A DNA stretch of 64,000 nucleotides, taken from Nostoc sp. UCD121 (lineage in GTDB: Bacteria > Cyanobacteriota > Cyanobacteriia > Cyanobacteriales > Nostocaceae). Below, one piece after another: positions 16,953-25,094 of the stretch. The first letter of the stretch is position 1, and each line of letters begins with the position of its first letter. The notes under the pieces were generated by a model. That model saw nothing but the letters and a program-made list of their open reading frames with translations. It searched no databases and was not told where the DNA came from. The position numbers were made by a program, and so were the translations under genes. Location of the stretch: positions 62,001-126,000 of the forward strand of contig NZ_JACKZS010000001.1 of NCBI RefSeq assembly GCF_014222285.1, written 5' to 3'.

Positions 16953-17945
16953 ATGGCAGGAATGACCCTTGAGCAGCTAAAAATCTTTCTGGCTGTGGCG
17001 CAGCACTTACACTTTACTCGCGCAGCAGAAGAGCTTTATATTACACAACCTGCCGTCAGTGCAGCAATCCACAACTTAGAGCAAGAATATGGTGTGAAAC
17101 TATTCCATCGGATTGGTCGCCATATCGAGATTGCTGAGGCGGGTAAATTACTGCAAGTGGAAGCGCAAAAAATTCTCGATCAAGTTTCCTTGACTGAAAG
17201 AGGATTGCGAGAATTGAACAATCTGCAACGGGGTGAATTGAAATTAGGGTCAAGTCTGACAATTGGTAACTACTGGCTACCAAGTAAGATTAGTGAGTTT
17301 AAGAGCCGATATCCCGGTATTCAGATTAACTGTAGCCTTGCCAATACAGAAGAGATTTGTTTAGGAACAGCCACAGGACAGTTTGATTTAGGTTTGGTAG
17401 AAGGAGATGTGAAGCCAGCGCTCCAGAGTACTCTAGAGTATGAAATAGTGGGGAGCGATCGCTTACAAATAGTCGTAGGTCAAAAACACCCTTGGTTTGA
17501 GTGGGGAGAAATTGACTTAAGCCAGTTGACTAAAACCCCTTGGGTGATGCGCGAACCAGGTTCTGGAACCCAGCAAAGGTTTGAGGAAGCCTTAAAAAAT
17601 TGGGAAATCAATCTCAGTGAACTGGATGTAATTTTAGTATTCAACAGTGGAGAGATGACAAAAGCAGCGATCGAAGATGGTGTCGGTGCGATCGGAATTT
17701 CTGAGTTGATGGTAAAAAAAGAAATACAACTGGGAACTCTACGAGCAATTCGAGTCATTGATAATAGAGACGTTAACGTTGCGATGCCTACGGCTGGCTA
17801 CACCTACGCAGAAATAGTTCGACCTTTTTTCAAACTCAAGCATCGTCAGCGTTTTCAAACTGCTCTTTCCAAAGTCTTTGAACAAATGTTGATCTCATCC
17901 ATGTCAGATGGCTCACATCAACATATATCAACATCACTTATTTGA
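16953..17945 (+). CDS. LysR-type transcriptional regulator
   Basis: N-terminal winged helix-turn-helix (LEQLKIFLAVAQHLHFTRAAEE, then TQPAVSAAIHNLEQEYGVKLFHR, residues 5-52) and a LysR substrate-binding domain (RGELKLGSSLTIGNYWLPS onward). 330 aa. ATG 16953 has taggga upstream; an ATG nine bases later is also possible. It is divergent from the CadD-like operon, the usual arrangement for a LysR regulator and its target. The co-inducer is unknown. Confidence 0.9.
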   Translation: MAGMTLEQLKIFLAVAQHLHFTRAAEELYITQPAVSAAIHNLEQEYGVKLFHRIGRHIEIAEAGKLLQVEAQKILDQVSLTERGLRELNNLQRGELKLGSSLTIGNYWLPSKISEFKSRYPGIQINCSLANTEEICLGTATGQFDLGLVEGDVKPALQSTLEYEIVGSDRLQIVVGQKHPWFEWGEIDLSQLTKTPWVMREPGSGTQQRFEEALKNWEINLSELDVILVFNSGEMTKAAIEDGVGAIGISELMVKKEIQLGTLRAIRVIDNRDVNVAMPTAGYTYAEIVRPFFKLKHRQRFQTALSKVFEQMLISSMSDGSHQHISTSLI

Positions 17946-18202
17946 AATAACATCATTTCCACTGCTCATCTAGTAATATCAAATCCTTTTGTATCGCAAT
18001 TATTCCTCTTTCCTTTCCCTCTGCGCTCTCAGCGTCTCTGCGGTTTTTAAGCATTCAGATGCTAATTGCTTTACAAAACTGTCCCTCTCTGAGCCGGAGC
18101 TACGGTGTACACACATCTCTCTACAAAACCAAAATGTAATAGATCCTCCTAAATCCTCCGAGAAATTGGAGGACTCTTCTTTTTTAAGGGAGTTGGGAGG
18201 AG

Positions 18203-18231
18203 CAAAAGCTTGTGGGGCAAATATTAAAGAC
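18203..18231. repeat. Dispersed repeat shared with 2261-2288
   Basis: aaaagcttgtggggcaaata continues to ttaaagac; the reverse complement of 2261-2288 matches at about 24 of 28 positions. In both places the repeat encodes a false KACG-x-x-[IL]KD peptide. Confidence 0.65.
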
Positions 18232-18283
18232 TTTAAAACCTCATCTATGTTGAAATCGAGAGTTTTTTAAAAGATATATTTAT

Positions 18284-18364
18284 GTAGGTTGGGTGGAGTG
18301 AAACGCAACCCAACATTACCACCAAATTTTATGTTGGGTTACGCTAAAGCTTCACCCAACCTAC
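18284..18364. repeat. 81-bp palindromic element, gtaggttgggt family
   Basis: Perfect 12-bp terminal inverted repeats gtaggttgggtg / cacccaacctac and an inner pair aacccaacat / atgttgggtt. A second member is at 57203-57277. Confidence 0.85.
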
Positions 18365-18466
18365 AAAACTACGCTTCTCAAGGTAGGCGAAGTTTATGTC
18401 ACCGTAGCCGACGCAGAGAGGGACAGACTTGAACGAAAGTTCAGAGCAGGGAGAGGTTGACAGAAC

Positions 18467-18844
18467 TCATACCTTCCGCATATTTCTACTAACGGGGTCA
18501 AAACCTCTAGAAAACCGAGTGCTTTCATCGTAGTAAGCGCCAGTCAGATTCGCTCCATATAACTTGGCATAGTTGAGTTTGGCTCCCCGCAGATTGGCTT
18601 CATTCAGTTTGACACCGCTCAAATTAGCTCTAGTCAAATTCGCTTTTGCTAAGTTAGCTCTACTCAAATCTGCTCCCCAGAGTTTAGCTTTAGCTAGGTT
18701 AGCTCCACTCAAGTCAGATCCCCATAGATTTATTCCAGGCAAATAGGCTCCAATCAGCCTGTTCCTACTCAAGTTGACGGCTGGAAAATATCTTTCCCCT
18801 GCGGCAAAACGCCTTTTTAATTCCTCTATATTCACGATCGCCAC
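18467..18844 (-). CDS. Pentapeptide repeat protein
   Basis: From residue 36 on, A(N/D/K)L-centred pentapeptides repeat without a break (SGANLAKAKLWGADLSRANL and so on, about 13 units), giving the right-handed quadrilateral beta-helix of the family. The C-terminus DESTRFSRGFDPVSRNM is the usual cap of cyanobacterial members. 125 aa, no signal peptide, so cytosolic. Function unknown; some members mimic DNA, but this is too short to claim that. Confidence 0.92.
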   Translation of the reverse strand: MAIVNIEELKRRFAAGERYFPAVNLSRNRLIGAYLPGINLWGSDLSGANLAKAKLWGADLSRANLAKANLTRANLSGVKLNEANLRGAKLNYAKLYGANLTGAYYDESTRFSRGFDPVSRNMRKV

Positions 18845-19432
18845 CCAACAAGAATCAAATTTATATCTCTAATATATAAGGTGCTTCTATTGTAACGGCC
18901 ATAATAGAGGTTGTTTATTTAATATCTGCAATTCCTCCGATTTACTCGAATGCACATATCTAATATGGCAATCCGCTTTGATTTCTATTCGCGCAGCGTG
19001 GCGTAGCCATAATTATTTGTGTAGGAGGAAATAGGCAATAGGCAAGAAGCATCTTTCAGTTTTACTAAATGTTTCCAGAAATCAAATATGAGTTCTATAG
19101 AACAATTTATAGTAATTTATTCCTTTTAATATTCGGCTATGCGATTATTATATTGCTGCAATTAATAGATTTATCGTAATAAGTTAAAAAGAGGGATTTA
19201 GAGAGATATAGGACTTTTGATACCGATAAGAGGATGTTTTAAAAATCCTCTCAGAGCAAGCCTCTCTTTTTAGCTGAAAAACACTTAATTCACATAATCG
19301 AATTAAATCAAACTCTGTGGGATTGGCAACATGAGCGCCCCAATTATGCAAGTTACATACAGCAGTTTTCATATATTTGAACCACACCCGTCGTAGGGGC
19401 GCAAGTCCTTGCGCCCCTACCGCGTGGTCTAT
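18845..19432. other. Gap with MITE-like element
   Basis: AT-rich. Contains a copy of a MITE-like repeat (18964-19099). A 67-aa frame at 19184-19387 on the minus strand looks like repeat-derived sequence and is not supported as a gene. Confidence 0.5.
18964..19099. repeat. MITE-like element, copy 1 (136 bp)
   Basis: Shares with 45189-45302 the order: caatc..tttgattt, ttatttgtgtaggagg, aataggcaa, caagaag, tactaaat, cagaaatcaaatatgagt, ctata. Its ends are imperfect inverted repeats around tttgattt / aaatcaaa. It carries about 20 extra bases (cgcgcagcgtggcgtagcc) near its left end, another Nostoc repeat. Confidence 0.75.
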
Positions 19433-19963
19433 TTACTTAACTGGGATAATTTCAAACTCGAAAGTACTTATCAAACGATCATCAATATAAACTTCTATCC
19501 TATGCTTACCAACCGGATCGCCAGGAGTAATCGTCCAAAAATTCTCAATTACACCCTCTGGAGCCGACTGTGTACGCCGTGTCACAGATGTCATTCCGTC
19601 TGGTGACATTGAGAAGTCTTCACCGCTATCTGTACCCCAAGTTTCTGGAGGTTTTGGTAAACGCAATACTTCGCGCCATTTTACTTCACCTTGGTAGTCT
19701 TTGAGTTTAATCCGCCATCCGTAGGCGTTTCCCGGCTGAAGTGGTACTCTTGTTGTCTGAAAAATGGTAACGTTACCTTTGGAGTCAACTCTCTTCAGCC
19801 CAAACTCAGTGTTACTGACAGTAATCTTTTTCAGACTTGTTGGTGTAGGAAATAGTTTGGCATCTTGTGCTACACCAGAGGTAGCGGCGATTGGCTCAGA
19901 ATATATAACCCCAGATATTAGCCAAGAGGAAGCTAGCACAGCAGTAGCAGCCCAAATTCTCAT
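19433..19963 (-). CDS. Secreted protein of unknown function
   Basis: Start chosen at the ATG giving MRIWAATAVLASSWLISGVIYSEPIAA, a signal peptide, with agga 10 bases upstream; a GTG at 20014 would add 17 residues. The mature part (about 150 aa) is predicted beta-rich with LQPGNAYGWRIKLKDYQGEV, EDFSMSPDGMTSVT, WTITPGDPVGKHRIEVYIDDRL and FEFEIIP, suggesting an immunoglobulin-like fold. Found, I think, only in cyanobacteria. No operon partner. Confidence 0.7.
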   Translation of the reverse strand: MRIWAATAVLASSWLISGVIYSEPIAATSGVAQDAKLFPTPTSLKKITVSNTEFGLKRVDSKGNVTIFQTTRVPLQPGNAYGWRIKLKDYQGEVKWREVLRLPKPPETWGTDSGEDFSMSPDGMTSVTRRTQSAPEGVIENFWTITPGDPVGKHRIEVYIDDRLISTFEFEIIPVK

Positions 19964-20253
19964 TAGTATGGTTTTCCTGTCAGACTTTTGGTACTTATTC
20001 AAGTAATCTGACACGTTTTCCGGGCTATGGTTGCTGATGATTGGACAAAGGTGAAATTGCTCTTAGCTATCTGGCAAATTGAATCGATAAGTAGTCGGAC
20101 AAAAATATTTATAGTCATTGTGAGCCTTCGCTTCTCTTTGCAATTACATTGGGGAATTAATTCTGTCTGACTACTTAGCTTATGCGATTTAACACTTATA
20201 CAGCTAAAATCCAATGGGATTCTTGTTTTACATCTTGCCTCTTCAGTCAAGAC

Positions 20254-20853
20254 TTAACCTTTTAAATTAACCTTCCCCTCAAATTTTGGCGCATCTTGAT
20301 GAGATAAAAATCTTTCACTAGTGTGATAACTTCTTCGCCATTTTTCGAGCTGATCTATAGATATTGATTTAGATGTGACGTTCACACCATTTCCTCGCCA
20401 AGCAACTTCTGGATCTGTTGTGAAAACCCCACACTCTAATTGTTCTAGCCTCATATTCCAATATTCACTAAACCTACCTTTTAAAGTAATAACTTGCTCA
20501 AATACCTTATTTCTGTGTTTATTTCTTCTTTTTCTTTCTGTAGCTCCTGTTGCTTCCGTATCAATAAACTTAGTTTCAATTAAATACAGACTACCTTTAA
20601 AAGTTAGGTAGACAAAATCACACTTTCCTAAATCTGTATAATCTGAAATTGGAGATTTTTCAAATAGCAGCAATTCAGCGCATGAGGGAAACAACTCTTT
20701 AATATTCAGAAATAAATAAGCTTGCAGTAGAAGTTCCTTATCATAAGGAAATAAGATCACTCCTTCAAAAAACTTTTGAATGTCCTCGTGAGTTTGGGGT
20801 TGAATCCTTTTACAGTATGAAACAAATTTATGTAGCTCATTTACGCTCATCAA
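20254..20853 (-). CDS. Unknown protein with PD-(D/E)XK nuclease-like core
   Basis: 199 aa, not recognised as a named family. The stretch KCDFVYLTFKGSLYLIETKF fits the D-x(n)-E-x-K core of PD-(D/E)XK nucleases (Asp, then Glu-Thr-Lys on the next strand), and is followed by a basic helix ERKRRNKHRNKVFEQV. The N-terminal third is helical. Start could be either of the two adjacent Met codons. No methylase or partner gene is near. The nuclease assignment is inference from the motif. Confidence 0.55.
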   Translation of the reverse strand: MMSVNELHKFVSYCKRIQPQTHEDIQKFFEGVILFPYDKELLLQAYLFLNIKELFPSCAELLLFEKSPISDYTDLGKCDFVYLTFKGSLYLIETKFIDTEATGATERKRRNKHRNKVFEQVITLKGRFSEYWNMRLEQLECGVFTTDPEVAWRGNGVNVTSKSISIDQLEKWRRSYHTSERFLSHQDAPKFEGKVNLKG

Positions 20854-21051
20854 GTTTTAACTCCTTCCCCCGGTCGCAGCCTTAAGGGTATTAGCATAAA
20901 AAGATACCACTCCCTCAAGGAAATTATCATCCGCATAAGTAACTAAAAAAACGCTTTTAACCCTGAATACTTAAGGCAATTTACTGTTGACAGTTCATAA
21001 AACTAATTTTTCAGGTGCTTTTCAGTATTAGTAGATTTTTCACTTCTGGTA

Positions 21052-22404
21052 TTAGCTACCAGTGAGCGATTTGATATGAGCAGGAAAACTAGCATTTTGC
21101 AAAGCTTGGACGGTTATTCTTGAATCTTGTACGGAAAATTGCCAACCCAAGCGAACAAGTTTCCGAGAATTTTCAGTTTGGATAATTCCAATCACTGGCA
21201 TTTTTGCCTTTTCTTTATCTACTGAATGTTCTTGCAAAATCGTTTTCAAGAGATGTAGTTTTTCCATATCACCTGCTTGCTGGGGATTTAACTCTACCAT
21301 TACCATTTGTACTGTTTCCACTGGCTCTGCATCTTCAAGAATAAATTGAGTTTGCTCGTCGCGTCGGTCTACTTTCCCCCAAATAATCAATCTTGTGTCA
21401 ACTTGAAGTAAGGAACTAATGCGTTCATAAGTTTTAGGAAAAACTACAGCTTCTGATTGTGTGGTTAGGTCTTCTATTTGCAAAATGGCCATCTGATCGC
21501 CTTTTTTTGTAACCACTTTTTTGACGTTATTTAACATCACAACTGCACAAAGCCTTGTGTCTTCCCTTTGCTCTCCTAATTGCGAAAGGTTAATTGGAGT
21601 TAAAAGTGGTGCTATTTGCCTTAAGGATTTCAGTGGATGGTCTGATACATAAAAACCTAATAATTCTTTCTCCATCTGCAACTTTTTCTGTGGGGGTAAA
21701 TCTGTCACAGGTTTAGATTTAGGAGCAGTTTCAAAGGCATTATTTGCTCTTTTATTCTGAGTAGAAGAAAATCCATCGCCTAATAAGTCAAAGAGATTCC
21801 CTTGTCCACTGGCTCTGTCTTTAGCGCGAGATTGTGCCCAATCATACACTAATTCTGAGTCGTTAATTAACTGTTGGCGGTTGGATTCAATTTTGTCAAA
21901 GGCTCCACAGTAAATCAGCGATTCCAGAGTCCGACGGTTAACAGCACGTAAATCCACGCGATCGCAAAAATCAGCGAGAGATTTAAACTCTCCTGTCTCA
22001 TTTCTCGCCTCTAAAATACAGGCGATCGCATTCTGTCCCACGTTACGCACCGCCGAAAAGCCAAACAGAATCTTTCCCAATGTCGGCGTAAAATCAACGC
22101 CAGAACGATTAATATCTGGCGGATCTATGGAAATCCCCATATTTGTACAGTTAGTAATATATCTCTGTACCTTATCGGTATCGCCACTGTTAGCCGTTAA
22201 CAGGGCTGCCATATATTCCAATGGATAATTAGCTTTTAAATATGCTGTCTGATAAGTTACATAAGCATAGGCGGTCGAATGGGATTTATTGAAACAATTA
22301 GAAGCTATGAAGCCATTTTTGAGTGCAAAATTATGGTCACGCTCAACTCCAATGTCATAGACATTTTGTTTGCCTAAATATTTACGTGTGGCTATTTTGA
22401 TCAT
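21052..22404 (-). CDS. dnaE-C: DNA polymerase III alpha subunit, C-terminal part, with split intein IntC
   Basis: One of two genes that together encode the replicative polymerase in cyanobacteria; the protein is joined to DnaE-N by protein trans-splicing. Residues 1-36 are the intein C-half (starts MIKIATRKYLGKQNVYDIGV, ends FIASN). Cys37-Phe-Asn begins the C-extein (CFNKSHSTAYAYVTYQTAYL). It continues with a helix-hairpin-helix (GFSAVRNVGQNAIACIL) and an OB fold (TRLCAVVMLNNVKKVVTKKG). Length 450 aa. A ribosome site aagg lies upstream of the ATG. dnaE-N is not in the window. Confidence 0.97.
   Translation of the reverse strand: MIKIATRKYLGKQNVYDIGVERDHNFALKNGFIASNCFNKSHSTAYAYVTYQTAYLKANYPLEYMAALLTANSGDTDKVQRYITNCTNMGISIDPPDINRSGVDFTPTLGKILFGFSAVRNVGQNAIACILEARNETGEFKSLADFCDRVDLRAVNRRTLESLIYCGAFDKIESNRQQLINDSELVYDWAQSRAKDRASGQGNLFDLLGDGFSSTQNKRANNAFETAPKSKPVTDLPPQKKLQMEKELLGFYVSDHPLKSLRQIAPLLTPINLSQLGEQREDTRLCAVVMLNNVKKVVTKKGDQMAILQIEDLTTQSEAVVFPKTYERISSLLQVDTRLIIWGKVDRRDEQTQFILEDAEPVETVQMVMVELNPQQAGDMEKLHLLKTILQEHSVDKEKAKMPVIGIIQTENSRKLVRLGWQFSVQDSRITVQALQNASFPAHIKSLTGS
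22297..22404 (-). other. Split DnaE intein, C-terminal fragment (IntC)
   Basis: 36 codons. Block F/G features are visible: the His-Asn region ERDHNFALKNG and the terminal Ala-Ser-Asn followed by the Cys+1 nucleophile of the extein. From memory it is identical to the widely used N. punctiforme DnaE IntC, which is the strongest single clue to the species. Confidence 0.95.
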
Positions 22405-22774
22405 CCTACCTTACCCCCGAAAAAAAATTTGCGAAATTAATTAATTGATAAAATGATAAAGATTGTAGTCATAGTAATACTGGTAATATAAAATTATATC
22501 ACTAGAAAACACTGCTATACTCTTACACAAAAGTAGACAAAGTTTGACAAACTATTAGGTAAACAGTTAATAGCCATGTAATTGCTGTTTTTAAAGCTTA
22601 TAAACAGATTCCAATACATATTAATCCCCTTAATTCAGATGCTAGGAGAGTGCATGAAATCAGGGGAGCAAAGAAAGTTTTGCCTTCTATACCTCACCCC
22701 TGTGCCTCTTTCCAATGCCGAATGTGTCAGTTAGTATCGTTGAGAAGCAACACGGTATTAAAGGGTGTGGGTAG
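22405..22774. other. dnaE-C to SGNH gene divergent gap
   Basis: AT-rich next to dnaE-C and less so toward the SGNH gene. Presumably holds both promoters. I see no other structure. Confidence 0.4.
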
Positions 22775-23746
22775 GTGAAAGTGGCGCTGATCGTAATTTT
22801 GGCGGTGGTTCTAGGATTGTTTATGATAGTCGAGATCGGACTGCGATCGCTCTTTGGCTTTGGTAATCCCCTAACTTACATTGGTGATGAGCAGATTGGC
22901 TATTTATTGGCTCCTAACCAGCGTACCCGTCGTTTTGGTAATCGCATTGAAATTAATGAGTATTCTATGCGAGGTAGTGCGATCAATAAAACACCCGCGC
23001 CTTCTACGCTGCGAGTTTTACTGTTAGGGGATTCTATTGCGAATGGTGGTTGGTGGACAGATCAGACTAATACAATATCGGCGATCATGATGCGTTCTTT
23101 AGCTTCATCCACTCATCGTAATTATCAGGAAGTGGAGGTGCTGAATGCTTCAGCTAACTCTTGGGGGCCAAGGAACGAGTTAGCTTATTTAGAGAAATTT
23201 AGCAATTTCAACGCCCAAGCAGTAGTGTTATTAATTAATACCGATGATTTGTTTGCTACTCCTCCCACTTCTTTACCGGTAGGACGCGATCGCAACTATC
23301 CCGATAGTAAGCCTCCACTAGCGTTAGCGGAAGTGTGGCAACGTTATATCGTCAAGCAGAAGCCAATTCCTGAAATGAAAGCGGTGCAAAATGAAGCAGG
23401 CGATCGCGTGGGGATTAATTTGGAAGCGATCGGCAAAATTCAAGCCCTGACTCGCCAAAGCAACAGCCAATTTTTACTAGTTATGACTCCCTTACTGCGA
23501 GAAATTGCTGAACCAGGCCCCCGCGATTACGAAATTAAAGCCCGCCAACGCTTGAGCGATTATACTAAAGCCCAACAAATTAACTATATAGACTTTTTAC
23601 CGATATTCAATTCAATTACCAGCCCGCAAGCTTTGTATCACGACCACATTCACCTCAACTTACAAGGTAATAAAATTGTCAGTGAAGTTATGGAGCGATC
23701 GCTTTTAGAAATACTAAGGCAGATACCAATTACTCAGACCTCCTAA
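22775..23746 (+). CDS. SGNH/GDSL-type hydrolase, membrane-anchored
   Basis: GTG start followed by a hydrophobic N-terminal anchor (VALIVILAVVLGLFMIVEIGL). The SGNH blocks are visible: LLLGDSIANGGWW (Ser nucleophile), NASANSWGPRNELAYLE (Gly/Asn region), LLINTDDLF, and DHIHLNLQGNKIVSE (Asp-x-x-His). 323 aa. Such proteins remove acetyl or acyl groups from extracellular sugars or lipids; the substrate here is unknown. Single gene. Confidence 0.8.
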   Translation: MKVALIVILAVVLGLFMIVEIGLRSLFGFGNPLTYIGDEQIGYLLAPNQRTRRFGNRIEINEYSMRGSAINKTPAPSTLRVLLLGDSIANGGWWTDQTNTISAIMMRSLASSTHRNYQEVEVLNASANSWGPRNELAYLEKFSNFNAQAVVLLINTDDLFATPPTSLPVGRDRNYPDSKPPLALAEVWQRYIVKQKPIPEMKAVQNEAGDRVGINLEAIGKIQALTRQSNSQFLLVMTPLLREIAEPGPRDYEIKARQRLSDYTKAQQINYIDFLPIFNSITSPQALYHDHIHLNLQGNKIVSEVMERSLLEILRQIPITQTS

Positions 23747-23990
23747 AGTCGTCAATTCTACCAGAAAATATTCGTATTGAGTGATTTCCCACTCATGAAA
23801 ATTAATTTATATAGCTTGTTTAGTACTCATTATCTTAATAGAGTGGTAATTCTTATAGTTGAAATAATTATTAATTTAAATTAAATCAGACAATCTTCTA
23901 CAACTTGAACACTAGCCATCCAAATAATACTTAACCTTAAATCTCAAAAAAATATATTGATTAAGTGCAGTTATTTATTATATTAAAAAA

Positions 23991-25094
23991 TTAAATAATA
24001 TGTTTAAAGATTACTTTTAGTAAATCTCCTTGTGTAAAAGGTTTAGTTAAATAGCCTGATGCTTTGACCATCTTAGCTTTAGCTCTATCTATAAATCCTA
24101 CTTTTTCTGACACCATAATCACAGGTGTATTTTTAAAATGTGAGTGTTTACGCAGCAAAGAGCAGAGTTCATATCCGTCTACATTAGGCATCGAAATATC
24201 CAACAAAATGATGTCGGGTTTTGTGTGAACAATCTGCATTAAAGCTTTTAAAGAATCAGTGACTCCCACAACACAAAAGGTTTGCTCATCTAAATAACTT
24301 TGAATAGTATTCAATACCGTAGGGCTGTCATCAATACAAAAGATGGTGTAAATTTTTTTGTCAACCGGAGGTTCGGTAATTCGCTGACCCCTATGTTCAT
24401 TAGTATTAATAGAGTAAACTGGTGGTCTATAGCCGTTTGTTCTAAAAGAGTTTGGTCTACTTTTGTTCTTAGATTTTAGCTCATTGATTTTGAACAATTC
24501 TGAGGGGTGTGATTGAGAAGTTGGCGAAGTTTGACGATTGGCTGCTTCTCTAGGAGAGGCTACGCCAACGCTTTGGGGCGTTTGACATCGTTCAACCAGT
24601 AAGCGGAGATTCAGATGACAAAACTTTGGCATGTCATCTAGAAAGCTTTCAGGAATAAATTCATAACTCCCCTCTTCTAAGTTCAGAAATGACTCCAGAA
24701 CTTCTAGCGCCAATTGCTCTATCAGTATCGCCGCTTGAAAGGGACTGATATATTTCTGATTAACTAACCAACAAATAGCCAAATAATCTGGGTTTGGTAT
24801 TGCCTGATTTTCAATTCCAGTTTCAAATATCGCCCGTAACTGCTCGTGAATTTCACGAGGGAGAGTAGAAATTTGCTGACTCAAGCGTTGCAAATTTCTG
24901 TAAAGTGGCTCAAACATTTTCTCTGAGTAGCAGGCATAAATTAGTTTACCTTCATCTACATATATTGACCAAGAGCCTGATGCGCTAAACACCTGCAAAC
25001 AACCAGTAACAGACTTACCAGTGATTTTTTTCAACAAAGATAAAGGCTGGAGCTTTTGAAAAAATCTGTATCTATTAATCGGAAGTGTCTTCAT
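23991..25094 (-). CDS. PatA-like response regulator (PATAN/DUF4388 plus REC)
   Basis: N-terminal DUF4388/PATAN region (SLLKKITGKSVTGCLQVFSASGSWSIYVDEGKLIYA) as in PatA, PixG and related phototaxis or pattern regulators, then a linker rich in Ser/Pro/Asn, then a receiver domain from about residue 245. In the receiver the acidic pocket (FCIDDS), phospho-acceptor Asp (IILLDISMP), Ser (MVSE) and Lys (YLTKPF) are all present. 367 aa, no output domain after the receiver. It stands alone, with no histidine kinase next to it. A repeat-derived segment (SPREAANRQTS) sits in the linker. Confidence 0.85.
   Translation of the reverse strand: MKTLPINRYRFFQKLQPLSLLKKITGKSVTGCLQVFSASGSWSIYVDEGKLIYACYSEKMFEPLYRNLQRLSQQISTLPREIHEQLRAIFETGIENQAIPNPDYLAICWLVNQKYISPFQAAILIEQLALEVLESFLNLEEGSYEFIPESFLDDMPKFCHLNLRLLVERCQTPQSVGVASPREAANRQTSPTSQSHPSELFKINELKSKNKSRPNSFRTNGYRPPVYSINTNEHRGQRITEPPVDKKIYTIFCIDDSPTVLNTIQSYLDEQTFCVVGVTDSLKALMQIVHTKPDIILLDISMPNVDGYELCSLLRKHSHFKNTPVIMVSEKVGFIDRAKAKMVKASGYLTKPFTQGDLLKVIFKHII

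Larger units (their letters stand above)
17946..18466. other. Gap with dispersed repeats
   Basis: Repeat debris typical of Nostoc. It includes an inverted copy (18203-18231) of the 2261-2288 repeat and an 81-bp hairpin element (18284-18364). The frame at 17989-18270 is made of these repeats and is not a gene. Confidence 0.6.

Noticed and set aside
17989..18270. 93-aa ORF after the LysR gene
   Set aside because: Translation is repeat debris (SLRSQRLCGF, GGAKACGANIKD); no ribosome site.
19184..19387. 67-aa minus-strand ORF
   Set aside because: No ribosome site or domain; looks like repeat-derived sequence common in Nostoc gaps.
19999..20250. 83-aa minus-strand ORF between the two unknown-function genes
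   Set aside because: No ribosome site, no domain and it overlaps the upstream part of the secreted protein gene; composition fits spacer DNA.
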